A program made the position numbers and the translations under genes. The notes beneath the pieces are model-generated. The model worked only from the letters and a program-made list of their open reading frames with translations. It had not been told where the DNA came from and did no database searches. Below, piece by piece: positions 16,210-24,632 of a stretch of 40,799 nucleotides of DNA (the first letter of the stretch is position 1; every line of letters begins with the position of its first letter). The stretch comes from CAZMNF01 sp964567595 (GTDB lineage: Bacteria; Bipolaricaulota; Bipolaricaulia; RBG-16-55-9), in assembly GCA_964567595.1 (NCBI GenBank), contig CAZMNF010000014.1, forward strand, positions 1 to 40,799, written 5' to 3'.

Positions 16210-16286
16210 GTAGGTTCAGTGCCAACCTACTGGCCGTGATTGCAACGTGCTATACGGGGTTCTACGTAAGTGAGGCAACGGTTGCC
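16210..16286 (-). promoter_or_regulatory. Promoter and palindromes upstream of the RHH gene
   Basis: Minus-strand promoter TTGCCT (16278-16273), 18 bases, TATAGC (16254-16249). GGCAAC-G-GTTGCC (16274-16286) covers the -35. GTAGGTT-N7-AACCTAC (16210-16230) lies 19 bases after the -10. Both have the size of dimer-binding sites. Confidence 0.5.
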
Positions 16287-16294
16287 AGAGTCCC

Positions 16295-16963
16295 TCACAA
16301 GCTCTCATCGACCTCGGTTTCAGGGGCGATGATGCCGCGCTGGAGCGCAAAGCGAGCGAGATCGTTCCGGCTGGTGAGGCCGAGTTTGCGCATCGCATTG
16401 GAGCGGTGGATCTCCACCGTGCGGTGGCTGATGCCGAGGTTCTCGCCGATGCGGCGGTTTGTCTGTCCCTCGGCGACCATCTGGATCACCTCGCGTTCAC
16501 GGGCCGTCAGCGTCTCGTACGGGTCCGTTTCGCCCTCGAAGGCCTTTTGCACGTAATAGTCCGTTCCCTGTTCGTCGAGAGGGGGGCTAACGTAGAATTG
16601 CCCAAGCAGCACGGATCGGACCGCGTCCACGACGACCTCGCTCGCCGCCCCCTTGATGACGAAACCGGACGCCTCCGCCCGGACGGCTTCGAGAACGTAC
16701 GGCTCCGCGTCATACATTGACAGAACGATCACCCGCGTGTCGCCCGTGCCTTCGTGGGCCACTTGCCGGGTCACTTCGAGGCCATTCAATCGAGGCATGA
16801 CGATGTCGACGATCAGCACGTCCGGCCGTTGCTCCCGGACAATATCCAGTGTCTCGACGCCGTCGCGCGCCTCGCCGACGACCCGCCAGTCGGCGCCCTC
16901 GAGCACCGCCCGCAGGCCTTGCCGGACGACAGGGTGATCGTCGGCAATGACGATTCGAATCAT
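16295..16963 (-). CDS. NarL/FixJ-family response regulator
   Basis: 222 aa. Receiver domain 1-120: acidic pocket IADDHP, phosphoacceptor Asp in IVDIVMPRLNG, switch Ser/Thr in VIVLSMYD and Lys in FVIKGA. C-terminal LuxR-type helix-turn-helix (near 155-215): LTAREREVIQMVAEGQTNRRIGENLGISHRTVEIHRSNAMRKLGL. The start ATG overlaps the stop of the histidine kinase (ATGA at 16963-16960), so the two are translationally coupled and form a cognate pair. Confidence 0.94.
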   Translation of the reverse strand: MIRIVIADDHPVVRQGLRAVLEGADWRVVGEARDGVETLDIVREQRPDVLIVDIVMPRLNGLEVTRQVAHEGTGDTRVIVLSMYDAEPYVLEAVRAEASGFVIKGAASEVVVDAVRSVLLGQFYVSPPLDEQGTDYYVQKAFEGETDPYETLTAREREVIQMVAEGQTNRRIGENLGISHRTVEIHRSNAMRKLGLTSRNDLARFALQRGIIAPETEVDESL

Positions 16964-19368
16964 GGGCGGTCTCCCCGTGGAGAACGGGGCAATTGCGGCG
17001 ACCCGTGGTGGAGCGGAAGTCGGCAGCTCACTCGGGTGCCTTCGCCTCGCGAGGAGTCGATCGCCAAGGCGCCTCCGAGCAGCTCCGCCCGCTCGCGCAT
17101 CCCGGTGAGTCCGGTCGATGCTTGCTCGCTCGTCGTTTGGTTGAGCGGGAAGCCGACGCCGCGGTCGCGGATGTCGATGTGGAGCTCCTGCGCCTGCACC
17201 TCCACATGGACTTGGACTCGATCGGTCTGGGCATGTCGCGCGACGTTGGTCAGGGCTTCCTGGACAATGCGATAGGCCGTTGTTTCGACGCTCGAGGGGA
17301 GCGACTGCCCGTCCACGTTCCGTTCCGTCGCCTCGACCTGGACCCCCGTGTAAGCTTCGAAGCGCTCCATGTGCCACTCGAGGGTGGGCCAAAGGCCCAA
17401 GTCATCGAGCATGGCCGGTCTCAAATCGAGCGAGAGCCGCCGGACCCGATCGAGGAGCTCGTCGACCAGGTCGTGGGCCTGGGCAACCGGGTCGGGTCCG
17501 TTCGTCGGGGAGCTTGGGCCGTTCGCTTCCAAGAGGAGCTTAATGGCGGTGAGGGATTGGCCGACTTCATCATGGAGCTCATTGGCAATTGCGCGGCGCT
17601 CGGCCTCCTGGGCCTTCATCAACTGCTGCGACAACGAGGTGACGCGATCACGAGCTCGCTCGGCATCGCGAAACAGCTGGGCGTTCTGGATCGCCACCGC
17701 AATCTGGGAGGCGATGATCTCCAACAGGCGCTGGTCGGACTCGCTGTAGGCGTGGGGCTGCTGCGTCTCAATGTTGACCACGCCCAAAACGGAGCCATCC
17801 GTGACCAGCGGCACGCAGAGCTCGGACTGGATGTTGGGCAGAATGGGGTCATATCGTGGCTCGCGGCTGACGTCGCCGCAACGGATGCTTTCCCCATGGC
17901 GGGTCACCCAACCGACGATGCCGCGATCCACGCTCATGTTCGCCTCCCTCGTGCTCGCTTGACGGGCAGACGCGAGGCGCGATCGCTCCTGCCAATCGCC
18001 GAGCGCAAACGGAACCAGGCGGCCCTCCTCGTCGGCGAGGAAGACGCCGCAGTATTCGTAATGGAGCGTCTCTTCCAAGATGTCGATGACGGCGTGGGCC
18101 AGTTCCTCCAGCGACTGCAGGGACTGGAGCCGTTGGCTGACGCGGTGGACCGTGCTAAGCTCGCGGATGCGGCGATCCATGTGGCGTTCCGTCCGCTTGT
18201 GATCGCTGATGTCGGTCAGGCTGTTGAACACGCCGATGATCTCGCCCGAGGTATCGCGGGCGGGAGAATAGTGGGCCTGGAGCCAGACGGGCGCGTCCTC
18301 GTCGTCCTTGATGCACAGCTCGTGGGAGAGCGATTCCCCTTGGAACGCTCGGTGCAGCTTGTCGTAAAAGTCGGGTTTGAACTCGTCGCGGACGTAGTAA
18401 TCGATCGGATCGCCCTCGCGGATCGGATGGCCCAAGATCGCTTCGGACCGCTCGTTGGCGACGTGGTTGAACATCTTGACGCGGTAATCCCGGTCGATCA
18501 GCGTGAACGACTGGAGGCTGTTGTCGAAGATCGCTCGCAACTTGATCTCCGATTCGCGCAGCGCATCCTCAACGGACTTGCGCTCGGTGACGTCGAGGAC
18601 GCTCAGGAAAACCCGTTGGACCTCTCCTTGGTCGTCCCACACGGGATCGTAATGTCCCTCGTAGCAACGCACTTGGCCATCGACGCCGGTCAGCTCGCGC
18701 TGACTCACGGTCGGCTGGCCATCCAGCGCCATCTGAATACTGGCCAGGATGGAGCGATAGGCCCCGGGGGCGATGAACTTGTCGAAGCGCTCGCCCTCGA
18801 CAAGGCCGTGCCCCACCAGGTGGCGCGCGTGGTCATCCGCACGGCGGTTGAACGCGACGACGCGCCGTTCACGGTCCAGCAGGACGAACGTCTGACGCGC
18901 GTTGTCGAAGACGGCGCGCAGCATCTCCTGAGAACGGTGCAACAACGTCTCCGCGCGCTTCCGATCGGTAATGTCAACGATCTGGGAGAGCACGTAGCGC
19001 TCGTCTCCGTAGGTGAGCAACTGCGAATAGCAGAGCGCATCGCACGCTCCGCCCTCGCGCGTCTGGAACGAATAATCGCTCTGCCGGATCTCGCCTTCAC
19101 TGACGAGGCGAGCTTGCATCCGGTCGCGTTCCTCGGCACTGGCGTAAAACCCGAGATCCACGGCCGTTCGACCGATCACGCCCTCGCGACTCCAGCCGGT
19201 CAGCGCACAGAATGGCTCGTTCACCTCCACGAACCTGCTGTCCTCAAGCCGAGTGACGCTCATTGCAATCGGGCTCTGGAAAAACAGCGTCGAAAACCAG
19301 TCGGACTGGGCCAGCAACGAGGATGCGATGGCACTCCCTCCTTCCTCTTCTTCCATGATAACAAACAT
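16960..19368 (-). CDS. PAS-PAS-PAS-GAF sensor histidine kinase (NarX/DegS type)
   Basis: About 802 aa, with no membrane helix, so a cytosolic sensor. Three PAS domains (near 20-140, 150-265, 275-395); the second and third are similar (AVFDNARQTFVLLDR and AIFDNSLQSFTLIDR) and look duplicated. A GAF domain (near 410-560) follows, then HisKA_3 with the phosphoacceptor in AIANELHDEVGQSL and a HATPase_c domain (IVQEALTNVARHAQ, DRGVGFP, GLTGMRERAELLGG). The start is uncertain: ATG 19368 or ATG 19356, with no clear ribosome binding site. It lies 97 bases after the LivM-type gene on the same strand and overlaps its response regulator by four bases. PAS/GAF ligands are unknown; redox, oxygen or small molecules are typical. 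Confidence 0.92.
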   Translation of the reverse strand: MFVIMEEEEGGSAIASSLLAQSDWFSTLFFQSPIAMSVTRLEDSRFVEVNEPFCALTGWSREGVIGRTAVDLGFYASAEERDRMQARLVSEGEIRQSDYSFQTREGGACDALCYSQLLTYGDERYVLSQIVDITDRKRAETLLHRSQEMLRAVFDNARQTFVLLDRERRVVAFNRRADDHARHLVGHGLVEGERFDKFIAPGAYRSILASIQMALDGQPTVSQRELTGVDGQVRCYEGHYDPVWDDQGEVQRVFLSVLDVTERKSVEDALRESEIKLRAIFDNSLQSFTLIDRDYRVKMFNHVANERSEAILGHPIREGDPIDYYVRDEFKPDFYDKLHRAFQGESLSHELCIKDDEDAPVWLQAHYSPARDTSGEIIGVFNSLTDISDHKRTERHMDRRIRELSTVHRVSQRLQSLQSLEELAHAVIDILEETLHYEYCGVFLADEEGRLVPFALGDWQERSRLASARQASTREANMSVDRGIVGWVTRHGESIRCGDVSREPRYDPILPNIQSELCVPLVTDGSVLGVVNIETQQPHAYSESDQRLLEIIASQIAVAIQNAQLFRDAERARDRVTSLSQQLMKAQEAERRAIANELHDEVGQSLTAIKLLLEANGPSSPTNGPDPVAQAHDLVDELLDRVRRLSLDLRPAMLDDLGLWPTLEWHMERFEAYTGVQVEATERNVDGQSLPSSVETTAYRIVQEALTNVARHAQTDRVQVHVEVQAQELHIDIRDRGVGFPLNQTTSEQASTGLTGMRERAELLGGALAIDSSRGEGTRVSCRLPLHHGSPQLPRSPRGDRP

Positions 19369-19465
19369 AGCGGGGGAATCGCTCGGGGTTCTATGGGCAA
19401 TCATCAAGCCTAGGGCCGCGCAATGTGACTGTCCACAAACCGAATCAACACGGACGTCCAGACGC

Positions 19466-20476
19466 TCAAGGAGATCGTCGCGCGAACAGCGTCGGCAACA
19501 GCCCGCGCGGGGCAAGCTGGACGAGGATCACCAACGCGCCGAGAAAGATCAGTGTGATCCAGCCCTGACCCTGCTGGGCCAAGGGAGCAAGAACGCCAAC
19601 GTGATCGGGCAATGCCGCGAGGTACTCCCGACCGACGATCAGGATAAAGGCCCCGATGGTGGGGCCAACAATGGTGCCGAGCCCACCAGCGACGCAGGCG
19701 ACGATGATCAACAGCGAGAGGTTGAGGCTGAGGACGCCATTGGCGCCGCCCGGCTGCACGCCGGCCAGCGTCGGCAGGTGGACGTAGGCCGCGCCGGCGA
19801 GTCCGGCCGCCGCGGCGCTGAGCATGAACGCGGCGATCTTGAACTTGGCCGGGTTGATGCCGGTCGCCTCGACCGCCGCTTCGTCCTCGCGGATGGCGGT
19901 CAGAATGGCACCCCAGCGCGAACGGACGACGCTCAACAGTCCGATGCCGATAAAGGTCAAGAGCCCGAGCGTGTAGTAATAGGATGTCCGATAGACCTCG
20001 TCCAAGGGAACGCCGTAGCCGAGCGGAGGGAAATAGTTGTCCGGGGTGAATCCGAGTCCCGACGTGCCGCCCGTGAGATCGGAGTAGATGCGCACGAGCT
20101 TGGAGGCGGCAATGAGCGCGATCAGCGTCACCAGCGCCAAGTAGGGGCCGCGCAGCCGGACCGCCGGCGTGCCGATCAGGGCGCCCACGCCGACGGCGAC
20201 GAGCGTCCCCAAGGGAATCGTCGCCAGCGGCGACCAGCCGAGCTCCAGGCTGAGCAGCCCGCTCGTATAGGCAGCTGTGCCGATGAACAGCGCCTGACCC
20301 AACACGATCTGGCCCCCGTAGCCGCCGAGCAGGTCCCAGCTCATCGCGTACATGGCGAAAAAACAACCGGCGATCACGAGCGAGTAGCTCTCCAGCGACA
20401 ACACGCCCAACAACGGAAGCACGGCCAAGACGAGCACGCCGCCTCCGAAAATGGCGTAGGCAACCCCGTGTCTCAC
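19466..20476 (-). CDS. Branched-chain amino acid-type ABC transporter permease (LivM family)
   Basis: About 336 aa with 8-10 hydrophobic helices and the family signature region (ALRGPYLALVTL, FTPDNYF-like segment, ILTAIREDEAAVEATGINPAKFKIAAFMLSAAAAGLAGA) that contacts the ATPase. The GTG start at 20476 overlaps the TGA of the LivH gene (GTGA), which is better than the much longer upstream extension. No LivG/LivF ATPase follows in the window. The substrate may be an amino acid, urea or an amide; it cannot be told from the permease. Confidence 0.9.
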   Translation of the reverse strand: MRHGVAYAIFGGGVLVLAVLPLLGVLSLESYSLVIAGCFFAMYAMSWDLLGGYGGQIVLGQALFIGTAAYTSGLLSLELGWSPLATIPLGTLVAVGVGALIGTPAVRLRGPYLALVTLIALIAASKLVRIYSDLTGGTSGLGFTPDNYFPPLGYGVPLDEVYRTSYYYTLGLLTFIGIGLLSVVRSRWGAILTAIREDEAAVEATGINPAKFKIAAFMLSAAAAGLAGAAYVHLPTLAGVQPGGANGVLSLNLSLLIIVACVAGGLGTIVGPTIGAFILIVGREYLAALPDHVGVLAPLAQQGQGWITLIFLGALVILVQLAPRGLLPTLFARRSP

Positions 20477-21342
20477 GTCGCCGGCCTCCCGAACAGGCCC
20501 TGAGGGCGGATGATCAAGATGAGCACGGTGAGCAACAACGACGGCACGCCGACCCATTGCGCCCCGAGCGGGATGTCAATCTGCGGAGCGTAGAACGTCA
20601 GCGTCTCCGCGAAGCCGACGAGGTAGGCCGCAAGGATCGAGCCCTTCAAGCTCCCGAGCCCGCCGAGGATGACGATCGCAAACGCGATCACCAAGGGGTC
20701 GATCCACATGGTCGGGCTCAGGCCGCTCGGGTAGACGAGGAAGATGCCGGCCAAGCCGGCCAGGCCGCCCGACAGCGCCCACGTCCAGGTGAAGACCTGG
20801 CGCGAGTGGATGCCGACGAGCGCCGCGCCCTTGGGGTCCATCGCGGTAGCCCGGATGGCCTTGCCGAAGCGCGTCCGTTCGATGAACGCCCAGAACCCGC
20901 CGATGGCGAGCCAGGCGACGACGAAGGCCGCAAGCTGGACGTTCGGCACGGTCACGCCCAAGAGCGTCGTGTTGCCCGGCACAGGCGAGGGCATGGTTCG
21001 TGTGGACGCGCCGAACGCCAGCGCGAGGATCTCCTGCGTGATCAATGCGACGGCCAGGGTTACGATCAGCGTCAGAACGGACGAGTGCTGGATGCGACCG
21101 ATGACGCAGCGGTACAGCGCCGCGGCGATCAGGGCTGTGAGGATCACGCCGCCGATGAGCGCGACGGACAAGGGCAGCCCGGCCAGGGCAAACGCCGCGT
21201 AGGCGAGATACGCCGACAGCATCAGCAGCGCTCCATGCGCCAGGTTGAGGACCCCGCCTACGCCGAAGAGCAGCGTAAACCCCAGCGCCACCAACGAATA
21301 GAGCGCGCTTTTCAGGATCGCAAACACCAGGATGGCGACCAT
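20473..21342 (-). CDS. Branched-chain amino acid-type ABC transporter permease (LivH family)
   Basis: About 289 aa, strongly hydrophobic, with the LivH N-terminal region (SLVALGFTLLFGVGGVLNLAHGALLMLSAY, split here by function) and the EAA-like loop GKAIRATAMDPKGAALVGI. ATG 21342 is taken; TTG 21351 is possible, and neither has a good ribosome binding site. The gene sits behind a strong hairpin that separates it from the binding-protein gene and is coupled to LivM. Confidence 0.9.
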   Translation of the reverse strand: MVAILVFAILKSALYSLVALGFTLLFGVGGVLNLAHGALLMLSAYLAYAAFALAGLPLSVALIGGVILTALIAAALYRCVIGRIQHSSVLTLIVTLAVALITQEILALAFGASTRTMPSPVPGNTTLLGVTVPNVQLAAFVVAWLAIGGFWAFIERTRFGKAIRATAMDPKGAALVGIHSRQVFTWTWALSGGLAGLAGIFLVYPSGLSPTMWIDPLVIAFAIVILGGLGSLKGSILAAYLVGFAETLTFYAPQIDIPLGAQWVGVPSLLLTVLILIIRPQGLFGRPAT

Positions 21343-21347
21343 ATAAA

Positions 21348-21391
21348 GCAAGCGACGGGACGGCGTTCGTGGAGCGCGCCCCGTCGCTTGC
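21348..21391 (-). other. Intercistronic hairpin between binding-protein and permease genes
   Basis: GCAAGCGACGGG (21348-21359) and CCCGTCGCTTGC (21380-21391) form a perfect 12-base-pair stem with a 20-base loop. It lies directly before the LivH start and probably limits expression of the permeases relative to the binding protein, either by partial termination or by protecting the upstream mRNA. Confidence 0.65.
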
Positions 21392-21403
21392 GCTCACTGT
21401 CGT

Positions 21404-22765
21404 TCAGGATTCGGGCGGCAGCGTCAGTTCCGCGTTCTTGAACGTCGAGGGAAAGACCACCTTGCGATCGGGCCGGTTCTGCGCGTCGGTCTGCCATTGG
21501 ACCCATTTGGGGACCAACTGGGGATCGCCCGCCTCGTTGCGCACCACGGGATGGTGAGGGCGTTCGCCGTCGCGGCCCTGGAAGCGAATCTGCCCGACGG
21601 TGCCGGTCCAGTCGGTCTGCTCCAGTGAGGGCACGAGCTGCTCGCGATAGGCCGCAAACGCGGATGCGTCACTGGGCGACGGTGGCGCCTCGCCCGTGCG
21701 CTCAATGGCCTGTTTGATGACGTAGAGCGCGTCGTAGGTGGTGTAGGAGGTGAACAGCGGCCGCGTGGGAGCCGACTGGTCCCGATGGCGCTCCAGGTAC
21801 GCGTTGAAGAAGGGCAACGTCTTCTCCGTGACGTCCGTCGCGCCGGTGGCCGCATCGGCGTAGACGTGGGAAACGACATTGCCCTCGGTCTGGCTCCAGT
21901 ACTCGAACGCCTGCCCAAAAACGTTGATGCCGAGCACCGGCAGCCGCGGCCCCTGTTGGAACCACTGACGCACGAACGCGAAGCCTTCCCGGCGAATGAA
22001 CGCGACGATGAACCCCTCGACGCCAGCGTCCTCGGCCTGGGCCAGGACGTTGCTGAAGTCGAATTGGCCGTCTTGCGGGAAGCGGAACGAGGCCCCGTCG
22101 GGGACGTTGAGCCCAATCTCGGGCAGTCTGTCCTGGAGGAACGCCTCGAAGTCGCGGCCGAAGCCGCCGTCCTCGGAGACGAGCGCGACGTTCTCCAACC
22201 CGAGTTCGTCCACGTAGAGCGTCTGGGCCGCATTGGCCGTGTCTCGGGTGAGCACGTCCGTGCTCAGCATCAACTTGAAGTAATACTTGAAATTATCGTA
22301 ATCATTGCGGACGAGCTCGGTCGTCTCGGACGTCGCCGTGCCGCTGTTGACGAACGGGGTTCGCAACCTCGGCAGTACGTTGTTGACGATCGGCAGCGTC
22401 GTCTCGTCAAGGAAGCCGCCCGTCACGGCGACGACATTGTCCTGCTGGACCAGTTTCTGATACTTCTGCACCGACACGCGCGGGTCGAGCTGATTGTCCT
22501 CGATGATGAGCTCCACGGGCCGGCCCATGATCCCGCCGGCCTCGTTGATCTCGTCACGCGCGATCTCCACACCGCGTTGCAACCCCACGCCGATGGAGAA
22601 ATTGAAGATGAGCGGCGCGACGACGCCGATCTTGATCGGTTCGTCCTGGGCTCGGCCGATCACCGGACCGACGGGACCGAGCGCCAACGCGCCCATTCCG
22701 GCCCCGACCGACCGAAGGAATTGACGACGACTGGGTGATACCGCCGCCTGCGCTGGATCCGTCAT
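21404..22765 (-). CDS. ABC transporter substrate-binding protein (LivJ/amide type), Tat-exported
   Basis: 453 aa. A twin-arginine signal (SRRQFLRSVGAGMGALALG) is followed by a periplasmic-binding-protein type I fold: KIGVVAPL, GVEIARDEINEAGGIMGRPVELIIEDNQ, VVAVTGG, YTTYDALYVIKQAIERTG. Members bind branched-chain amino acids, amides, urea or aromatic acids. The Tat signal implies folding before export, unusual for the family but not unique. It has its own promoter (22875-22846) and heads the set SBP-LivH-LivM-kinase-regulator. Confidence 0.92.
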   Translation of the reverse strand: MTDPAQAAVSPSRRQFLRSVGAGMGALALGPVGPVIGRAQDEPIKIGVVAPLIFNFSIGVGLQRGVEIARDEINEAGGIMGRPVELIIEDNQLDPRVSVQKYQKLVQQDNVVAVTGGFLDETTLPIVNNVLPRLRTPFVNSGTATSETTELVRNDYDNFKYYFKLMLSTDVLTRDTANAAQTLYVDELGLENVALVSEDGGFGRDFEAFLQDRLPEIGLNVPDGASFRFPQDGQFDFSNVLAQAEDAGVEGFIVAFIRREGFAFVRQWFQQGPRLPVLGINVFGQAFEYWSQTEGNVVSHVYADAATGATDVTEKTLPFFNAYLERHRDQSAPTRPLFTSYTTYDALYVIKQAIERTGEAPPSPSDASAFAAYREQLVPSLEQTDWTGTVGQIRFQGRDGERPHHPVVRNEAGDPQLVPKWVQWQTDAQNRPDRKVVFPSTFKNAELTLPPES

Positions 22766-22845
22766 GGCTCGTCCTCCTTATGTTCCGTCGTTGTTGATGG
22801 GCAACCGTCGTGCAACGGCTGGCTGCGCTTGGGATCCCTGAAACG

Positions 22846-22875
22846 TTTCTATCCCATGCCGTTGATCTGCGTCAA
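22846..22875 (-). promoter_or_regulatory. Promoter of the ABC transporter genes
   Basis: Minus strand TTGACG (22875-22870), 18 bases, TAGAAA (22851-22846), about 80 bases before the substrate-binding protein start. Confidence 0.55.
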
Positions 22876-22884
22876 CAGAGGCGA

Positions 22885-23316
22885 TCAACGCCTCGCCCCG
22901 TACCGTTGCTGTTCCAGATAGCGCTGTAAGATGAGCGTCGCGGCCAGTTGATCGCGCTTGGCCTTGCGCCGGCGCCGGCCCAGCTCGGCTTCGGCGAGCG
23001 AGCGCTCGGCCTCGGCCGTGCTGCGCCGCTCGTCGGTCGGTTCGACGGGAACGTTCAGCCCGGCGCGCAGGTCGGCGATGAACGCCTCGGCCCGGTCGCT
23101 CTGCTCGCTGCGCGCGCCGTCCATGTGGACGGGCACGCCGACGACCACGTGCACCACGTTGTGCGCCTCGATCAATTCGGCCAGATGTGCAACATCAGCA
23201 TCGAGGGAGCGGCGCTCGTAGACCTCGTAGCCTTGAGCGATCGTTCGGGTCTCGTCGCTCATCGCCACCCCGAGCCGAACCTCGCCCCAGTCGATCGCCA
23301 TCAGGCGGCCGATCAT
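22885..23316 (-). CDS. ruvX: YqgF/RuvX-type RNase H-fold nuclease (pre-16S rRNA processing / putative Holliday junction resolvase)
   Basis: 143 aa with the YqgF fold: MAIDWGEVRLGVAMSDE carries the first catalytic Asp, VVVGVPVHMDG the middle strand, and EPTDERRSTAEAERSL the conserved TDERxST motif; the last acidic residue would be in the basic RKAKRDQLAATLILQRYLE (Asp). YqgF completes 16S rRNA 5' maturation in bacteria. The ATG at 23316 is chosen because TACGCT ends six bases upstream. It is divergent from and shares promoter DNA with pus10, so two RNA-maturation genes stand back to back. Confidence 0.9.
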   Translation of the reverse strand: MIGRLMAIDWGEVRLGVAMSDETRTIAQGYEVYERRSLDADVAHLAELIEAHNVVHVVVGVPVHMDGARSEQSDRAEAFIADLRAGLNVPVEPTDERRSTAEAERSLAEAELGRRRRKAKRDQLAATLILQRYLEQQRYGARR

Positions 23317-23322
23317 GCGGAT

Positions 23323-23358
23323 AGCGTAGTTGTGAGGCCCGTCGGCTTCAAGCACAAT
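23323..23358. promoter_or_regulatory. Interlocked divergent leaderless promoters of ruvX and pus10
   Basis: Plus strand: TTGTGA (23330-23335), 17 bases, CACAAT (23353-23358), then eight bases to the pus10 ATG. Minus strand: TTGAAG (23351-23346), 17 bases, TACGCT (23328-23323), then six bases to the ruvX ATG. The two core promoters overlap almost completely. Confidence 0.55.
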
Positions 23359-23366
23359 AGCCCGAC

Positions 23367-24629
23367 ATGGACGCCCTGCTCAGCGAGGCCCAGGAGATTC
23401 TTCGATCCGAGACGCTTTGCGATCGCTGCCTCGGGCGCTGCTTCGCCAAGCGCGGGACGGGGCTAACCAACCCGGAGCGGGGACGCGCCCTGCGAGTGGC
23501 CTTGGCCATGACCGCAGGCGACGCCCCGAGCTCGCCCGAGCACTGTCCGCTCTGCCGAGGGATCTTCGCTTCGGCCGAGCATTGGGCGGATCGAGCCGTC
23601 GACGCTGTGGAGGCGGTCGAGTTCTCCACGTACCTGGTGGGCACCCGGCTCCCGTCGACCGTCGAGACGGCCGAAGCCGAGCTCTGGGCGCGACAGGGCT
23701 TGACGCCTCGGCAGGCGGAGCCGCTCAAGCAGGAGTTCAACCGGGAAGTCGGCCGGCGGCTCGCCCTCCGGCTCGAGGATCACGGCCGAGCCGTCCGCGT
23801 CGACTTCAGTGACCCGCAGATTGCGCTGTTGGCGGACCTTCCCGACGATCGGTTGGACGTCACGATCCACCCGCTCTTCGTCTACGGGCGCTATCGGAAA
23901 CTGGCCCGCGGCCTTCCGCAGACGCGCTGGCTCTGCCGACGATGCCGAGGTCGCGGCTGTCCCGAGTGCCGCGGGACGGGCAAGCAGTACGCCGAGAGCG
24001 TAGAGGAGCTGATTGCGCCCCCCTTGGTGCGTGCAGCCGATGGCGAGGATTTTGACCTCCATGGCGCCGGACGCGAGGACATCGACGCCCGCATGCTCGG
24101 GGCCGGTCGCCCGTTCGTCCTGGAGGTCGCGTCGCCCAAGCTGCGCACGCTCGATCTGGACGCGCTCCAGGCCGAGATCAACCGGAACGCCGAGGGGAGA
24201 GTCGGCGTTCGTGGGTTGGTCAGGGCCAGTCGAGCCACGGTCCATGAAATCAAGGAACTGGACGCGCGGAAGCGCTATCGCGCCTGGGTCGAGCTTGCCG
24301 AGCCGATCCCCGCGGCGCGGCTACAGCGGGCCGTCGCCTCACTGGAGGATGTGGATATTTCTCAACGGACGCCGGCGCGCGTCAGCCACCGGCGATCGGA
24401 CCTTGTGCGTCGGCGCCGGGTCCACGAGCTCTCGGCCGAGTTGACCGGCGAGCGCGAGGCGCTCGTCGAGTTGCTCGGCGACGGCGGGCTCTACGTCAAG
24501 GAGTTCATCTCGGGTGACGAGGGCCGCAGTGCGCCGAGCCTGGCGGGGGCATTGGGCGTTGGGGCGCGCGTCACGGCGCTGGACGTGCTGGAGGTCGAGG
24601 CGCGACCCGCCATTGAGATGTCGGCGTGA
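23367..24629 (+). CDS. pus10: Pus10-type tRNA pseudouridine synthase (archaeal/eukaryotic family)
   Basis: 420 aa. Pus10 makes pseudouridine 55 (and 54) in the tRNA T-loop of archaea; bacteria use TruB. The N-terminal cysteine pairs CDRCLGR and CPLC give the Pus10 zinc/THUMP-like domain. The catalytic domain has WLCRRCRGRGCPEC..TGKQY.SVEELI, the catalytic Asp in GREDIDARMLG followed by GRPFVLEV, and KRYRAWVEL. The C-terminal end GGLYVKEFISGDEGRSAPSL is also family-typical. Both halves are complete, so it is not a fragment. The start follows a -10 by eight bases without a ribosome binding site. It ends four bases before the convergent MFS gene stop. Its neighbours are clearly bacterial. Confidence 0.93.
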   Translation: MDALLSEAQEILRSETLCDRCLGRCFAKRGTGLTNPERGRALRVALAMTAGDAPSSPEHCPLCRGIFASAEHWADRAVDAVEAVEFSTYLVGTRLPSTVETAEAELWARQGLTPRQAEPLKQEFNREVGRRLALRLEDHGRAVRVDFSDPQIALLADLPDDRLDVTIHPLFVYGRYRKLARGLPQTRWLCRRCRGRGCPECRGTGKQYAESVEELIAPPLVRAADGEDFDLHGAGREDIDARMLGAGRPFVLEVASPKLRTLDLDALQAEINRNAEGRVGVRGLVRASRATVHEIKELDARKRYRAWVELAEPIPAARLQRAVASLEDVDISQRTPARVSHRRSDLVRRRRVHELSAELTGEREALVELLGDGGLYVKEFISGDEGRSAPSLAGALGVGARVTALDVLEVEARPAIEMSA

Positions 24630-24632
24630 TTG

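Noticed and set aside
16993..19413. 806-codon open frame on the plus strand
   Set aside because: Mirror of the histidine kinase gene; composition rich in Asp/Arg/Val/Gly typical of antisense translation, and no start signals.
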